A stretch of DNA of 64,000 nucleotides from Mycobacterium sp. 852002-51057_SCH5723018 (GCF_001667035.1 NZ_LZIR01000027.1:36969-100968), one strand, 5' to 3'; shown: positions 8,868 through 20,028, numbered from the stretch's first letter. Program-made: numbers and translations. Notes: a model not told the origin generated them from the letters alone.

Positions 8868-10871
8868 ATGTTCGACACGGTATTGGTGGCCAACCGCGGC
8901 GAGATCGCGGTGCGGGTGATCCGGACCCTGCGCCGGCTGGGCATCCGGTCGGTCGCCGTCTTCAGCGACCCGGACGCCACCGCGCGCCACGTGCTCGAGG
9001 CGGACACGGCCGTCCGGCTGGGACCGGCCGCGGCGCGCGAAAGCTACCTGAACATCGCCAAGGTGGTCGACGCCGCCGTGCGCACGGGATCCCAGGCGAT
9101 CCACCCGGGCTACGGGTTCCTTTCGGAGAACGCCGGTTTCGCGGCCGCCTGCGAACGTGCCGGCGTGGTGTTCCTGGGGCCGCCGGCGCGGGCGATCCAG
9201 GTCATGGGCGACAAGATCACCGCCAAGAACGCGGTCGCCGCCTTCGACGTTCCGGTGGTGCCCGGCGTGGCGAAACCGGGGCTGACCGATGACGAACTGG
9301 TCGCGGCGGCCGATGAGGTCGGCTATCCGGTGTTGATCAAGCCGTCGGCAGGCGGCGGCGGCAAGGGCATGCGGCTGGTGGGCGACCCGGCCCGGCTGCG
9401 CGAGGCGCTGGTGGGGGCGCGCCGGGAGGCTGCCTCGTCGTTCGGTGACGACACCCTGTTCCTGGAGCGATTCGTGTTGCGGCCCAGGCACATCGAGGTG
9501 CAGGTGCTAGCCGACACCCACGGCAACGTGCTGCATCTGGGCGAGCGCGAATGCAGTCTGCAGCGCCGCCACCAGAAGGTCATCGAGGAGGCGCCGTCGG
9601 CGCTGCTGGATCCCGAGACGCGCGCGCGGATCGGGGCCGCGGCCTGCAACACCGCCCGCAGCGTCGACTACGTCGGTGCCGGCACCGTGGAGTTCATCGT
9701 GTCCGCGGACCGGCCGGACGAATTCTTCTTCATGGAAATGAACACCCGCCTGCAGGTTGAGCATCCGGTCACCGAAGCCGTCACCGGCCTGGACCTGGTG
9801 GAGTGGCAGCTGCGGGTCGCCGCGGGCGAGAAGCTGGCGTTCGCCCAGGACGAGATCGAACTGCGCGGGCACGCCATCGAGGCCCGCGTGTACGCCGAAG
9901 ATCCGGCGCGGGGCTTCCTGCCCACCGGCGGCCGGGTGCTGCAGGTGTTCGAGCCGTCCGGCGACGGGGTGCGGGTGGATTCGTCACTGCTGGCCGGAAC
10001 GCTGGTCGGCAGCGACTACGACCCGATGCTGAGCAAGGTGATCGCATACGGGAGCGATCGCGAGGAGGCGCTTGACAAACTCGACCGGGCGCTGGCGCGG
10101 ACCGCGGTCCTGGGTGTGCAGACCAACGTCGAATTCCTCCGGTTCCTTTTGGCCGACGATCGGGTGCGGGCCGGCGACCTGGACACCGCGCTGCTGGACG
10201 AGCGGCTGGCCGACTTCGCGCCCGCCCCCGCGCCCGACGATGTGCTCGCCGCCGGCGGCCTCTTTCGTCACTGGGCTTTGGCTTTCAGGGCTCGCCGCGG
10301 CGACGGCAACCCGTGGGCCGAGCCGACGGGATGGCGGGTCGGCGGTGGCGCGGCGCCGGTGCGTACCGAGATGCAGACCCCGCTGCGCCGCGAGATGGTG
10401 TCGGTGTGGGGGTTACCCGAGGCCGCCAGGGTGCAGGTCGGCGACGGTGAGATCGTCAGCGCCAGCGTGGAAGTCAAAGGGACACTGATGAGCGCGACGC
10501 TGGACGGGCTGCGCCGCGAATACCGGTGGGCCGAGGCCGACCGGCACCTGTGGATCGCCGACGAACGCGGAACCTGGCACCTCCGGGAGGCCGAGGAACA
10601 CAAGATTCACCGCGCCACCGGCAAGCAGCAAGCGGACATCGTCAGCCCCATGCCCGGCAGCGTCATCGCCGTCCAGGTCTCCTCCGGCGCTCAAGTGTCC
10701 GAAGGAGACGTGGTGGTGGTCGTCGAGGCGATGAAGATGGAACACTCACTGGCCGCGCCGGTTTCGGGGCAAGTGGAGGTGCTGGTATCCGTCGGCGATC
10801 AGGTGGCGGTGGATCAGGTGCTGGCCCGGCTGATCCCGGATCCCCAAGAAGGCTCAGAAAGTAAGGACTAG
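8868..10871 (+). CDS. accA1: acyl-CoA carboxylase alpha subunit (biotin carboxylase + BCCP)
   Basis: A 667-residue protein. Residues ~1-450 are the biotin carboxylase: [12 protein letters not shown], the ATP-grasp glycine loop [20 protein letters not shown] and MNTRLQVEH with catalytic Arg/Glu. A linker domain follows, then the biotin carboxyl carrier domain with EAMKM, Lys623 being the biotinylated lysine. It works with AccD1 on 3-methylcrotonyl-CoA. ATG 8868 ([12 protein letters not shown]) is the start used in M. tuberculosis; GTG 8862 would overlap the accD1 stop as GTGA. The fadE19 ATG follows the TAG after 2 bp. Confidence 0.96.
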   Translation: MFDTVLVANRGEIAVRVIRTLRRLGIRSVAVFSDPDATARHVLEADTAVRLGPAAARESYLNIAKVVDAAVRTGSQAIHPGYGFLSENAGFAAACERAGVVFLGPPARAIQVMGDKITAKNAVAAFDVPVVPGVAKPGLTDDELVAAADEVGYPVLIKPSAGGGGKGMRLVGDPARLREALVGARREAASSFGDDTLFLERFVLRPRHIEVQVLADTHGNVLHLGERECSLQRRHQKVIEEAPSALLDPETRARIGAAACNTARSVDYVGAGTVEFIVSADRPDEFFFMEMNTRLQVEHPVTEAVTGLDLVEWQLRVAAGEKLAFAQDEIELRGHAIEARVYAEDPARGFLPTGGRVLQVFEPSGDGVRVDSSLLAGTLVGSDYDPMLSKVIAYGSDREEALDKLDRALARTAVLGVQTNVEFLRFLLADDRVRAGDLDTALLDERLADFAPAPAPDDVLAAGGLFRHWALAFRARRGDGNPWAEPTGWRVGGGAAPVRTEMQTPLRREMVSVWGLPEAARVQVGDGEIVSASVEVKGTLMSATLDGLRREYRWAEADRHLWIADERGTWHLREAEEHKIHRATGKQQADIVSPMPGSVIAVQVSSGAQVSEGDVVVVVEAMKMEHSLAAPVSGQVEVLVSVGDQVAVDQVLARLIPDPQEGSESKD

Positions 10872-10873
10872 AC

Positions 10874-12049
10874 ATGACGACTTCCATTACGGCCGGGACG
10901 TTACCCAAGGAATACGAAGATCTTCGCGACACCGTCGCCGACTTCGCACGCACCGTGGTCGCGCCGGTGTCGGCCAAACACGATGAGGAGCACAGCTTCC
11001 CGTACGAGGTCGTCGCCAAGATGGGCGAGATGGGGCTGTTCGGCCTGCCGTTCCCGGAGGAGTACGGCGGCATGGGCGGCGACTACTTCGCGCTGGCACT
11101 GGCCCTCGAGGAACTCGGCAAGGTCGACCAGTCGGTGGCCATCACGCTGGAAGCCGGAGTGGGGTTGGGCGCGATGCCGATCTACCGGTTCGGCACCGAG
11201 GAGCAGAAGCAGAAGTGGCTGCCCGACCTGGTGGCCGGACGGGCGCTGGCCGGCTTCGGGCTGACCGAGCCGGGTGCGGGTTCCGACGCGGGCGGCACGC
11301 GTACCACCGCCCGGCTCGATGACGGCGAATGGGTGATCAACGGCGCCAAGCAATTCATCACCAACTCCGGCACCGACATCACCTCGCTGGTCACCGTCAC
11401 CGCGGTCACCGGGACCATTGGAATCGGGGCGGGTGGCAAGAAAGAGATCTCGACGATCATCGTGCCCAACGGCACAACGGGATTCACCGTCGAGCCGGTC
11501 TACAACAAGGTCGGCTGGAACGCCTCGGACACCCACCCGCTGACCTTCGCCGACGCCCGCGTTCCCGAGGAGAATCTGCTGGGCGCCCGCGGAACCGGCT
11601 ACGCCAACTTCCTGTCCATCCTGGACGAGGGCCGCATCGCGATCGCCGCGCTGGCCACCGGAGTGGCGCAGGGATGCGTCGATGAGAGCGTCAAGTACGC
11701 CAAGGAGCGCGAATCGTTCGGCAAGCCGATCGGTTCCTACCAGGCGATCAGCTTCAAGATCGCGCGGATGGAGGCCCGCGCCCACGTCGCACGCACGGCC
11801 TACTACGATGCGGCTGCAAAGATGTTGGCGGGCAAGCCATTCAAAAAGGATGCCGCGATCGCGAAGATGATCTCCTCGGAGGCGGCGATGGACAACGCCC
11901 GCGACGCCACACAGATCCACGGGGGGTACGGCTTCATGAACGAGTATCCGGTGGCGCGGCACTACCGCGACAGCAAGATCCTCGAGATCGGTGAAGGGAC
12001 TACCGAAGTGCAGTTGATGCTCATCGCTCGATCGCTGGGGCTGTCGTGA
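10874..12049 (+). CDS. fadE19: acyl-CoA dehydrogenase (branched-chain acyl-CoA)
   Basis: A 391-residue FAD-dependent acyl-CoA dehydrogenase with family signatures [13 protein letters not shown] (residues ~125-137, FAD/substrate) and [16 protein letters not shown] (~345-360); GEGTTEVQ near the end includes the glutamate position used as catalytic base in many members. By operon position it oxidises isovaleryl- or 2-methylbutyryl-CoA formed by the BKDH complex, feeding AccA1/AccD1. This substrate is inferred from context. ATG 10874 has AAGGA upstream. The last codon overlaps the GTG of the next gene (GTGA). Confidence 0.94.
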   Translation: MTTSITAGTLPKEYEDLRDTVADFARTVVAPVSAKHDEEHSFPYEVVAKMGEMGLFGLPFPEEYGGMGGDYFALALALEELGKVDQSVAITLEAGVGLGAMPIYRFGTEEQKQKWLPDLVAGRALAGFGLTEPGAGSDAGGTRTTARLDDGEWVINGAKQFITNSGTDITSLVTVTAVTGTIGIGAGGKKEISTIIVPNGTTGFTVEPVYNKVGWNASDTHPLTFADARVPEENLLGARGTGYANFLSILDEGRIAIAALATGVAQGCVDESVKYAKERESFGKPIGSYQAISFKIARMEARAHVARTAYYDAAAKMLAGKPFKKDAAIAKMISSEAAMDNARDATQIHGGYGFMNEYPVARHYRDSKILEIGEGTTEVQLMLIARSLGLS

Positions 12050-12555
12050 CAGCTACCGAACCGGGTGGCAAGTCAATCATCCAGCGCGGCTTGTGGTTTG
12101 AGGAGTTCGAGGTCGGCACCACCTATCTGCACCGGCCCGGCCGCACCGTCACCGAGGCCGACAACGTGTTGTTCACCACGCTGACGATGAACACGCAGTC
12201 GCTGCACCTCGACGCGGCCTGGGCCGCCGAGCAGCCGGGCTTTCGGGGCGAAAGGCTGGTGAACTCCATGTTCACCCTCTCGACGCTGGTCGGGCTATCG
12301 GTGGCGCAGCTGACACTCGGCACCATCGTGGCCAACCTGGGCTTCTCCGAGGTCTCGTTTCCCAAGCCGGTCTTTCACGGCGACACCCTGTACGCCGAGA
12401 CGGTGTGCGCCGGCAAACGCGAGTCGAAGAGCCGGCCTGGCGAAGGCATCGTCACGCTCGAGCACACCGGCCGCAACCAGCATGGCGACGTCGTGGCGCG
12501 GGCGGCGCGGACCACGCTGGTGCAGAAGCGCCCAAGCACGGGGGAGCCCCGATGA
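12046..12555 (+). CDS. MaoC-fold hydratase (Rv2499c type)
   Basis: A 169-residue single hot-dog domain of the MaoC/R-hydratase family. It starts GTG at 12046 with a 4-base overlap with fadE19. [21 protein letters not shown] (split ~residues 28-50) is the usual Asp/His-bearing entry to the active site, and [15 protein letters not shown] and [23 protein letters not shown] follow. The M. tuberculosis counterpart works beside the CitE-type lyase, hydrating itaconyl-CoA or 3-methylglutaconyl-CoA-like substrates; that role is transferred from the family. The TGA overlaps the citE ATG (ATGA). Confidence 0.9.
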   Translation: MTATEPGGKSIIQRGLWFEEFEVGTTYLHRPGRTVTEADNVLFTTLTMNTQSLHLDAAWAAEQPGFRGERLVNSMFTLSTLVGLSVAQLTLGTIVANLGFSEVSFPKPVFHGDTLYAETVCAGKRESKSRPGEGIVTLEHTGRNQHGDVVARAARTTLVQKRPSTGEPR

Positions 12556-13373
12556 ACCTGCGCTCCGCCGGGCCCGCGTGGCTGTTCTGCCCCGCCGACC
12601 GTCCCGAGCGTTTCGCCAAGGCCGCCGCTGCCGCCGACGTGGTGATCCTCGATCTCGAGGACGGCGTGGCCGAAGCCGACAAGGCCGCCGCCCGCAAGGC
12701 GCTGCGCGAGACGCCGCTGGACCCCGAGCGCACCGTGGTGCGCATCAACGCGGCAGGCTCCGGCGAGCACGCCCTCGACCTAGAGGCCCTCGCCGACACC
12801 GCGTACGCGACGGTGATGTTGTCCAAGACCGAATCGGCCGCGCAGGTGACCGGGCTCGCGCCGCGCGACGTCATCGCGCTGATCGAGACCCCACGCGGTG
12901 CGGTGTGCGCCGCCGAAATCGCCGCGGCGCAGGGCACCGTGGCGATGATGTGGGGCGCCGAGGACCTGGTCGCAACGCTGGGCGGCAGCTCCAGCCGGCG
13001 GCCCGACGGCACCTACCGGGACGTCGCCCGCCACGTGCGGTCGACGGTCCTGCTGGCGGCGTCGGCGTTCGGCCGCATCGCGCTGGACGCCGTGCATCTG
13101 GACATCCGCGACCTCGAGGGCCTGCGGGAGGAGGCCGACGACGGCGTCGCGGTGGGCTTCGACGGGACCGTGTGTATCCACCCGAGCCAGATCGCGGTGG
13201 TGCGCGAGGCCTATCGTCCCGGCGAGGAGAAGCTGGATTGGGCGCGGCGGGTTTTGGCGGCGGCGAAGACCGAACGCGGGGTGTTCGCGTTCGAAGGACA
13301 GATGGTGGACTCGCCCGTGCTCAAGCACGCCGAGATGTTGCTGCGGCGGGCGGGGGAGTCGGCCACGGGCTGA
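12552..13373 (+). CDS. citE: CitE-type beta-hydroxyacyl-CoA lyase
   Basis: A 273-residue TIM-barrel lyase of the HpcH/CitE family. [18 protein letters not shown] and [14 protein letters not shown] (metal/substrate loop, ~residues 35-48), [10 protein letters not shown] (Glu ~115) and [13 protein letters not shown] are typical. The homologue Rv2498c is known as a beta-hydroxyacyl-CoA lyase cleaving HMG-CoA-like and citramalyl-CoA-like substrates, linking leucine and itaconate breakdown to acetyl-CoA plus acetoacetate or pyruvate. It starts at ATG 12552 overlapping the upstream stop. It is the last gene of this operon block; 237 bp separate it from bkdA. Confidence 0.93.
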   Translation: MNLRSAGPAWLFCPADRPERFAKAAAAADVVILDLEDGVAEADKAAARKALRETPLDPERTVVRINAAGSGEHALDLEALADTAYATVMLSKTESAAQVTGLAPRDVIALIETPRGAVCAAEIAAAQGTVAMMWGAEDLVATLGGSSSRRPDGTYRDVARHVRSTVLLAASAFGRIALDAVHLDIRDLEGLREEADDGVAVGFDGTVCIHPSQIAVVREAYRPGEEKLDWARRVLAAAKTERGVFAFEGQMVDSPVLKHAEMLLRRAGESATG

Positions 13374-13610
13374 GGGTCAAAGGCGCCGAAGCCCACCCGC
13401 GCCGACGGGCGCGACACGTTCTCGGCTCGACCGCGATCAACGCCCTGTCTTCGGGTTTGAGCGCATAATGGGGGATACGCCAGTGTCGCGGCGAGCGAAG
13501 CCTTTCGTGCAGCTGGCGATCGACTTCCGCTCGCGGTAGGTCCCGGCTGAGGTTTTGCTGTGGCCCGCCGAGGTCTTAAGTGCCACGCGGCTCCGAGCTA
13601 AGGAGGCGGT
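13374..13610. other. intergenic region citE-bkdA
   Basis: This 237-bp gap probably holds a separate bkdA promoter. AAGGAGG at 13600-13606 is a strong ribosome binding site for bkdA. I see no copy of the GTTAAT...ATTAAC operator found upstream of the accD1 operon. Confidence 0.5.
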
Positions 13611-14702
13611 ATGGCGGAGAGCCCTCGGGCGCCGATGACTGTCGACCTCGAGCCGGTCCGACTCGTGGCCGCGGACGGCACGCCGACGGCCGAAAGCCGC
13701 TACAGCCGCGACCTTCCCCCAGAGACGCTGTGCTGGCTCTACGAAATGATGGTGGTCACCCGCGAGCTCGACACCGAGTTCGTCAACCTCAAGCGCCAGG
13801 GGCAATTGGCGCTGTTCGCGTCGTGCCGCGGTCAGGAAGCCGCCCAGGTCGGCGCCACGGCCTGCCTGCGCAAGACGGACTGGCTGTTCCCCCAATACCG
13901 TGAGCTCGGCGCGTTTCTGGTGCGCGGCATCCCGCCCGCACACGTCGGCGTCGTTTGGCGCGGAACCTGGCACGGCGGACTGGAATTCACCAGGAAGTGC
14001 TGCGCCCCGATGTCGATTCCGATCGGCACCCAGGCCCCGCACGCGGTCGGCGCGGCGATGGCCGCGCAACGCCTTCGGGAGGATTCGGTGACGGTGGCCT
14101 TCCTCGGCGACGGCGCCACCAGCGAGGGCGACGTCCACGAGGCGCTGAACTTCGCGGCCGTGTTCACCGCGCCGTGTGTGTTCTACGTGCAGAACAACCA
14201 GTGGGCGATCTCGGTGCCGATATACAAGCAGACCGCCGCACCGTCCATCGCGCACAAGGCGATCGGCTACGGAATGCCCGGAATCCGGGTGGACGGCAAC
14301 GACGTGCTGGCGTGCTACGCGGTGATGGCCGAGGCCGCTGCCCGCGCCCGGGCCGGGGGTGGGCCCACCTTGATCGAGGCGATCACCTACCGACTTGGCC
14401 CGCACACCACCGCCGATGATCCGACGCGGTACCGCACGCAGGAGGAAGTGGACCGCTGGGCGGCACTGGACCCGATTCCGCGGTACCGCACGTATCTGCA
14501 GGGGCAGGGCCTGTGGTCGGAACGCCTGGAGGAGCGGGTCGCCGCCCGGGGCAGGCGAATGCGGGCCGAGTTGCGCGACGCGGTCTTCGATGCGCCCAAT
14601 TTCGACATCGACGAGGTGTTCACCACCGTGTACGCAGAGATCACGCCCGGGTTGCAGACCCAGCTGAAACAGCTGCGCACCGAATTGGGGCGGCCGGCAT
14701 GA
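13611..14702 (+). CDS. bkdA: branched-chain 2-oxoacid dehydrogenase E1 alpha
   Basis: A 363-residue thiamine-diphosphate enzyme subunit. The TPP motif is GDGATSEGDVHEALN...NNQWA (~residues 163-197), and the phosphorylation-loop-like YRLGPHTTADDPTRYR is near 260. With BkdB (E1 beta) and BkdC (E2) it forms the complex that decarboxylates the keto acids of Leu, Ile and Val to acyl-CoAs. ATG 13611 has AAGGAGG 4 bp upstream. Its TGA overlaps bkdB as ATGA. Confidence 0.95.
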   Translation: MAESPRAPMTVDLEPVRLVAADGTPTAESRYSRDLPPETLCWLYEMMVVTRELDTEFVNLKRQGQLALFASCRGQEAAQVGATACLRKTDWLFPQYRELGAFLVRGIPPAHVGVVWRGTWHGGLEFTRKCCAPMSIPIGTQAPHAVGAAMAAQRLREDSVTVAFLGDGATSEGDVHEALNFAAVFTAPCVFYVQNNQWAISVPIYKQTAAPSIAHKAIGYGMPGIRVDGNDVLACYAVMAEAAARARAGGGPTLIEAITYRLGPHTTADDPTRYRTQEEVDRWAALDPIPRYRTYLQGQGLWSERLEERVAARGRRMRAELRDAVFDAPNFDIDEVFTTVYAEITPGLQTQLKQLRTELGRPA

Positions 14703-15754
14703 CCCAGCTCGCCGACCCTCCCGCCGGCCCGGACGAAACGTTAACGGCCGCAGTCGAGAACGTTGCCCTGGGTGCCCAGCCGTTGACCATGGTGCAGGCG
14801 CTGAACCGCGCGCTGCACGACGCGATGGCCGCCGACGATCGGGTCCTGGTGTTCGGCGAGGATGTCTCGGTCGAGGGTGGGGTGTTCCGGGTGACCGAGG
14901 GACTGGCCGAGACCTTCGGCGAGGACCGCTGCTTCGACACGCCGCTGGCGGAGTCGGCGATCATCGGGATCGCCGTGGGGTTGGCGCTGCGCGGCTTTGT
15001 GCCGGTGCCCGAGATCCAGTTCGACGGGTTCTCCTATCCGGCATTCGATCAGGTGGTCAGCCATTTGGCCAAGTACCGCACCCGGACCCGCGGCGAGATC
15101 AACATGCCCGTCACCGTCCGCATCCCGTCGTTCGGTGGTATCGGTGCGGCAGAACATCATTCGGAGTCGACGGAGTCGTACTGGGCGCACACGGCCGGCC
15201 TGAAGGTGGTGGTGCCCTCGAGCCCCGCCGACGCCTATTGGTTGCTTCGCTACGCGATCGCCTGCCCGGACCCGGTGATATACCTGGAGCCCAAACGGCG
15301 CTACCAGGGCCGAGGCGTGGTCGACGCCAACCGGCCCGAACCGCCGATCGGGCAGGCAATGGTGCGCCGGCCGGGCACCGACGTCACCGTCGTGACGTAT
15401 GGCAGCCTGGTGACCACCGCGGTGGCCACCGCGGAAGAGGCGCAGCGCCAACGCGGTTGGAGCCTGGAGGTCATCGACCTGCGATCGCTGGTCCCCTTCG
15501 ACTTCGACACCATCGCCGAATCCATCCGGCGGACCGGACGCTGCGTGGTGTTGCACGAAGGGCCGCGCAGCCTGGGCTACGGCGCCGGTCTGGCGGCGCG
15601 CATCCAGGAAGAGATGTTCTACGAGCTGGAGGCACCGGTGTTGCGCGCCTGCGGTTTTGACACGCCCTACCCACCGGCGCGGCTGGAGAGACTGTGGTTG
15701 CCGGGCCCCGACCGGCTGCTGGACTGCGTCGAACGCGCGCTGGAGCTGCCGTGA
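14699..15754 (+). CDS. bkdB: branched-chain 2-oxoacid dehydrogenase E1 beta
   Basis: A 351-residue transketolase-fold subunit. It shows [38 protein letters not shown] and the C-terminal transketolase segment [18 protein letters not shown]. It begins with ATG at 14699 overlapping the bkdA stop and ends with TGA overlapping the GTG of bkdC (GTGA), so the three subunits are probably translationally coupled. Confidence 0.95.
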   Translation: MTQLADPPAGPDETLTAAVENVALGAQPLTMVQALNRALHDAMAADDRVLVFGEDVSVEGGVFRVTEGLAETFGEDRCFDTPLAESAIIGIAVGLALRGFVPVPEIQFDGFSYPAFDQVVSHLAKYRTRTRGEINMPVTVRIPSFGGIGAAEHHSESTESYWAHTAGLKVVVPSSPADAYWLLRYAIACPDPVIYLEPKRRYQGRGVVDANRPEPPIGQAMVRRPGTDVTVVTYGSLVTTAVATAEEAQRQRGWSLEVIDLRSLVPFDFDTIAESIRRTGRCVVLHEGPRSLGYGAGLAARIQEEMFYELEAPVLRACGFDTPYPPARLERLWLPGPDRLLDCVERALELP

Positions 15755-16953
15755 GTGGCGAGGACCGGGTGAAGTCGTTCCGCGTCCCCGACCTTGGCGA
15801 GGGACTCGAAGAGGTGACGGTGTCGTGCTGGAACGTCGCCGCCGGCGACGACGTCGAGCTCAACCAGATTCTGTGCTCGGTGGAGACCGCCAAGGCCGAG
15901 GTGGAGATCCCCAGCCCCTACGCCGGTCGGATCGTCGAAACCCACGGCGCGGAGGGCGATGTGCTCCAGGTGGGTTCGGTGCTGGTCCGCATCGACACCG
16001 CACCGGTGAACGGCGAGGCGCCGGCGCCCAACGGCGAGGTGGCGGCGCCCAACGGCGAGATGGCAACGCCGACGCTGGTCGGGTACGGGGCCGACGCCGG
16101 CATCGACGCCAGCCGCCGCACCGGCCGGCCGCTTGCCGCCCCGCCGGCGCGCAAGCTGGCCAAGGAGCTGTCGGTCGACCTGTCGTCGATACGGCACGTT
16201 CTGGCGGGTCGGGTGATCACGCCCGCGGACGTGCTCGCGGCGGCGCATGGGTCCGATGCTGCACCCGAGGTGCGGCCGGTCCGCGGCGTGCAGGCGCGGA
16301 TGGCCGAGAAGATGACCTTGTCGCACCGCGAGATCCCGGCCGCCCAGGCCAGCGTGGCCGTCGACTGCACGGAGTTGTTGCGGCTGTGTGAGCGGTTCCG
16401 TTCCGCCGATCAGCAGGTCACGCCGTTCATCCTCACGCTGCGGCTGCTCGTTATCGCATTGAGCCACAACATGATTCTCAACTCGACCTGGGTCGATGCG
16501 CCCGACGGCCCGCAGGTGCACGTCAGCCGCGGCGTGCAGCTGGGGTTCGGGGTGGCCACCAAACGCGGCCTGCTGGTCCCGGTCATCAGAGACGCTCACA
16601 AAAAGACGACCCGCGAATTAGGCCACCGCGCAGCGGAATTGATCGCCCACGCGCGGGAGGGCACCCTGACGCCCGCCGAGCTGACCGGCTCGACGTTCAC
16701 CGTGTCGAACTTCGGGGCGCTGGGCCTGGACGGCGGTGTACCGGTGATCAACCACCCCGAAGCGGCGATCCTGGGCATGGGCGCGATCAAGCCACGCCCG
16801 GTCGTCGTCGGCGACGAGGTCAGAGTGCGGTCCACGATGACCCTGACATGCGTGTTCGACCATCGGGTCGCCGACGGCGCCGAGGTTGCGCAGTTCGTCT
16901 GCGAGCTTCGGGACCTGATCGAGTCGCCCGAGACCGCGCTGTTGGACATCTAG
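15751..16953 (+). CDS. bkdC: branched-chain 2-oxoacid dehydrogenase E2 (dihydrolipoyl acyltransferase)
   Basis: A 400-residue E2 subunit. The single lipoyl domain (~residues 8-85) has the lipoylated Lys48 in ETAKAE; an Ala/Pro/Asn-Gly-Glu linker (87-105) is followed by the E3/E1-binding domain (~128-165, [10 protein letters not shown]) and the catalytic domain with DHRVADG near the C-terminus (His/Asp active site). The usual DHRVVDG reads DHRVADG here. The E3 subunit is not in this window; the general lipoamide dehydrogenase would serve. GTG start overlaps bkdB. Confidence 0.95.
   Translation: MSGEDRVKSFRVPDLGEGLEEVTVSCWNVAAGDDVELNQILCSVETAKAEVEIPSPYAGRIVETHGAEGDVLQVGSVLVRIDTAPVNGEAPAPNGEVAAPNGEMATPTLVGYGADAGIDASRRTGRPLAAPPARKLAKELSVDLSSIRHVLAGRVITPADVLAAAHGSDAAPEVRPVRGVQARMAEKMTLSHREIPAAQASVAVDCTELLRLCERFRSADQQVTPFILTLRLLVIALSHNMILNSTWVDAPDGPQVHVSRGVQLGFGVATKRGLLVPVIRDAHKKTTRELGHRAAELIAHAREGTLTPAELTGSTFTVSNFGALGLDGGVPVINHPEAAILGMGAIKPRPVVVGDEVRVRSTMTLTCVFDHRVADGAEVAQFVCELRDLIESPETALLDI
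16009..16065. repeat. Asn-Gly-Glu coding repeat in bkdC linker
   Basis: Three tandem copies of a ~21-24-bp unit containing GCGCCCAACGGCGAG encode the [19 protein letters not shown] linker between the lipoyl and binding domains. Such repeats can change linker length between strains. Confidence 0.75.
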
Positions 16954-16986
16954 TGGTGTGTCCTGGATTTGGCCGTACCGGCGCCA

Positions 16987-17055
16987 TGCGTTGACCGTCG
17001 CGGAGCCCTGACGGCCCGTGGCCCCGACGACTGCGATAGGCCCTGAGGACTTCAT
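16987..17055 (-). pseudogene. NmrA-like NAD(P)-binding gene, N-terminal remnant
   Basis: On the minus strand, ATG at 17055 starts MKSSGPIAVVGATGRQGSATVNA. GATGRQG is the GxxGxxG dinucleotide loop of NmrA/HSCARG-type atypical short-chain dehydrogenases. The match ends after ~23 codons and the frame then runs into the antisense of bkdC. The remaining ~270 residues of the family are absent, so this is a deletion scar at the end of the bkd operon. Confidence 0.65.
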
Positions 17056-17090
17056 GTTCAGCTTGCTTCCTTCGCGCTGAAGTCTGGCAC

Positions 17091-17939
17091 TTACGTGGCG
17101 GGGCGGCGCGCTGGCGTTGGGTTCTGTTGACAGTCACGCCAGGCCACCATTTCTTTCAGCGCGCCGAGGTCGTAGCCCGTGGTGGGGTCAGGGGCGATCT
17201 CGGCGATGAACGTGGTGGCGCCGGCCTGGCGGTAGGCCTCGGCGCTTTCAATGCCGAACCAGTGCACCGAGCGTTCAATGTCGTTTCCGTCGCGTCCCGC
17301 GGCCCGGGCCATCTCGTTGAGCCGAGCGCTGGCTTCCGTGAAGCCGTCCACCGAGAGGAAGGTGTGCCAGATGTCGGCGTAGCGCACCACCGCGGGCAGG
17401 GTTCGCTTGGGGCCGGTGCCGCCGATGAGGATGGGTATCTTGCGGACTGGCGGCGGGATCAGTTGGCCGAAGCGCGCCTCGATGCGCTTCAGCCCTTCGT
17501 CGAAGAGGTCGAAGCGGGATTTCCACGTTCCGAATTCGTATCCGTAACTGGTGTAGTCCTTTTCGTACCAGCCTGCGCCGAGACCGAGGATCAGCCGGCC
17601 GCAGCTGATGTGGTCGACGGTGCGGGCCATGTCGGCGAGCAGGTCGGGGTTGCGGTAGCCGATGCCGGTCACCAGCAGCCCGATCTCGGCGCGGTGGGTG
17701 ATCTCACCCCACGATGCCAGCGCGGTCCAGCCCTCGAAGTTGGTGACGTCGGGCTGGATTTCGTCGAGCACGGGGATGCCCTGGTTGAGATCGGCGACCT
17801 GGGGCCTGTGGAAGTGATCCCAGCCGAAGATCAGGTCGGCCCCGAGTTCTTCGGCCTGCAGGACCGCGCTGCGCCAGGTGGCATAGTCCGGGGCGTTGCC
17901 GGGTTGCAGGAGAACGCCGGTGCGGATCGGTCGAGCCAC
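17091..17939 (-). CDS. luciferase-like, F420-type oxidoreductase
   Basis: A 282-residue luciferase-like monooxygenase-fold protein (TIM barrel, TIGR03560/03619-like). GWDHFHRP near residue 40, GLLVTGIGYRNPDLLADMARTVDHIS (split ~95-120) and LGLGAGWYEKDY (~128-140) are characteristic; many mycobacterial members use coenzyme F420. GTG 17939 is chosen because GAAAGGAA lies about 7 bp upstream; the frame also opens at a TTG at 17966. The substrate is unknown. It is divergent from the LysR regulator, which may control it. Confidence 0.85.
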   Translation of the reverse strand: MARPIRTGVLLQPGNAPDYATWRSAVLQAEELGADLIFGWDHFHRPQVADLNQGIPVLDEIQPDVTNFEGWTALASWGEITHRAEIGLLVTGIGYRNPDLLADMARTVDHISCGRLILGLGAGWYEKDYTSYGYEFGTWKSRFDLFDEGLKRIEARFGQLIPPPVRKIPILIGGTGPKRTLPAVVRYADIWHTFLSVDGFTEASARLNEMARAAGRDGNDIERSVHWFGIESAEAYRQAGATTFIAEIAPDPTTGYDLGALKEMVAWRDCQQNPTPARRPAT

Positions 17940-18060
17940 GGGTCGGTTCCTTTCAGTTGATGGCAAGAAGTCGCTGTCCTCCCACGTTCAACATGCAGAT
18001 GCGGTGAAGGCTTTCCCAAAATCCCATTCATGTTTCTGGGCACTGCGATAAGTTTCTTGG

Positions 18061-18996
18061 ATGCCATCACTTCGAGCGTTGGAGTGCCTCGTTGCCGTCG
18101 CAGACACCGGATCGATCACCCAAGCCGCTCGACTGCTGCATTCGTCGCAACCCGCCGTCTCTCATCAGCTCGCCGCGCTGGAGCGCGAGGCCCGAACTAT
18201 CTTGCTTCACCGTGAGCCGCGGGGCGCCAAGCTGACACCCGCCGGGAGGGCTGCCGTCGCGGATGCCAGGCGAGCGATCGACGCGGCCGAATCGGCAATG
18301 AGATCGGCACGCGCAGTAGGCGAAGCGGCCGGAGGGTCGCTTCGACTGGCCTGTGCGCAGAGCCTTACCGTGGCCGTGCTCGCCCCGGTCATTCGCCTGT
18401 GGCACCGTCGGCACCCGGACGTGGCGATCACCCTGCGGGAGGCGGCGGTGCTGGACGAGTTCCTCGGTTTCGTCGACTCCAGCGAGGTCGACTTGGCCGT
18501 CGTGCCTCTTCCCGTGCCCGACCGCTTCACGACCGCTGTCGTTGCCGACGAGGAAATCGTCCTGGCGGCGCCGTCAGGCCACCCCCTGGCTCGACAGCCG
18601 TCAGTACGCATTCAGGATCTGGAGGGTGCGCGGATCGTTCACTACTCGCCGGAGAACGGTCTCAGTGGATGGCTGGATCGATCGCTTGCGGCAGCGGGGA
18701 TTCACACCGAGACAGTGATGAGGACAGCGGTGACGGCCGCGGCGCCGCAGCTCGCCGCGGCGGGCTTCGGCGTCGCAGTATGCCCCGTGAGCGCAGTTAG
18801 TGCTGGATTTCCAGGAGCAGTCCGATCGTTCTCGCCTCGGTGGGTCAGACAACTCGGGGCAGTAACGCCCGCCACACCGGATCCGCTCACCGCCCGGTTC
18901 ATCGGCAATCTACGAACCCGAGGCGTGCATGTGTCTAGCGACGTGCGCGCTCAGCTCACAGACGCCGACTTCCCAGCTCGAAAGAAGCGAAACTAG
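18061..18996 (+). CDS. LysR-family transcriptional regulator
   Basis: A 311-residue LysR regulator. The N-terminal winged helix (~residues 3-60: LECLVAVADTGSITQAARLLHSSQPAVSHQLAALE) is complete, followed by the type 2 periplasmic-binding fold with GGSLRLACAQS at ~95. ATG 18061. It is divergent from the luciferase-like gene with 121 bp between them and is upstream of the symporter gene; either may be its target. Confidence 0.9.
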   Translation: MPSLRALECLVAVADTGSITQAARLLHSSQPAVSHQLAALEREARTILLHREPRGAKLTPAGRAAVADARRAIDAAESAMRSARAVGEAAGGSLRLACAQSLTVAVLAPVIRLWHRRHPDVAITLREAAVLDEFLGFVDSSEVDLAVVPLPVPDRFTTAVVADEEIVLAAPSGHPLARQPSVRIQDLEGARIVHYSPENGLSGWLDRSLAAAGIHTETVMRTAVTAAAPQLAAAGFGVAVCPVSAVSAGFPGAVRSFSPRWVRQLGAVTPATPDPLTARFIGNLRTRGVHVSSDVRAQLTDADFPARKKRN

Positions 18997-19128
18997 CTCG
19001 TCGGATTGGCCCGGTACGGGTGTGCCGAGCGGGTTTTCGTCGGTGGCCATAGACTGACTTGCAATCAATGTAAGGCGAGCTAATTACTTTGTTGCGCCCT
19101 GGCCAGGGCGCCGAGACCGTGGAGCATT

Positions 19129-20028
19129 ATGGACAACCGGTACTTTTCGTTGGTCATCGTGGTGGTCATGCTCGCGCTTGGGTTGACCCTCACGGTTGCC
19201 GACTTCAAGCGGGCTGCGACTTTGCGGCGTCCACTACTGGTCGCGCTGATCTGCCAGTCGTTGGTCCTGCCGACCCTGTGTCTGCTGATTGCCCAGGCTT
19301 TCCATCTTCAGCCGACCTTGGCGATTGGCCTCATGCTGATGTCCGCCACTCCCGGCGGGACGACGTCGAGCGTCCTCAGCCATCTGGTCAATGGGGACCT
19401 GGCGCTCAACGTCACGCTGACCGCGATCAACGCCGTGCTCTCGGTGGTAACGCTGCCGGCAATACTGGCAGCATCGATGGCTTGGTTCCGCGGCGATGGA
19501 CATTTCATCCCGTTACAGCCGGGCAAGTTCTTAGTGGTATTCGGATTTATCCTCATACCTATCGCGATTGGCATCGCGATACGCCACCAATTCCCGGAAC
19601 TAGCCAGGCGACTTCAGCAACCCGTCAAAATACTCGCGGCTGTGCTGCTCGTGCTTGTCGTCAGCGCATCGATCGTCAAAGGGCACACGACGGTATGGAA
19701 AAACCTGGGGGTGCTGACCGCGGCGGTCGTGTGCTTCTGCGCCGTTAGCCTGATGGTGGGCTATCTCGCGCCGCGCTGGATGCGCCTCGCTCCACGGCAG
19801 GCCGTCGCCATCAGCTTGGAGATCGGAATGCACAATGCAACGGTGGCGCTGGGCATCGCGCTGAGCCCACAACTACTGAACAGCGTTGAAATGGCCACTC
19901 CGGCGGCGGTTTACGGCGCGATCGCGCCCCTGATTGCCCTGACGTTCATCTTTGCCGTGCGCCGGCTGGATCCGGCGTTCCGTCGGGTGTCCCCCTCAGA
20001 GACCGCGGTGAGCGAACCCGCTTCCTAA
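19129..20028 (+). CDS. bile acid:sodium symporter family (BASS/SBF) protein
   Basis: A 299-residue membrane protein with about nine helices. [31 protein letters not shown] (split ~residues 68-100) holds the conserved SBF sodium-site region, and IEIGMHN-type [17 protein letters not shown] (~225-240) matches the second conserved box. Related bacterial proteins import sodium with organic acids or sterol-like compounds; the substrate here is unknown. ATG 19129. Its TAA overlaps the convergent echA14 stop. Confidence 0.85.
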   Translation: MDNRYFSLVIVVVMLALGLTLTVADFKRAATLRRPLLVALICQSLVLPTLCLLIAQAFHLQPTLAIGLMLMSATPGGTTSSVLSHLVNGDLALNVTLTAINAVLSVVTLPAILAASMAWFRGDGHFIPLQPGKFLVVFGFILIPIAIGIAIRHQFPELARRLQQPVKILAAVLLVLVVSASIVKGHTTVWKNLGVLTAAVVCFCAVSLMVGYLAPRWMRLAPRQAVAISLEIGMHNATVALGIALSPQLLNSVEMATPAAVYGAIAPLIALTFIFAVRRLDPAFRRVSPSETAVSEPAS

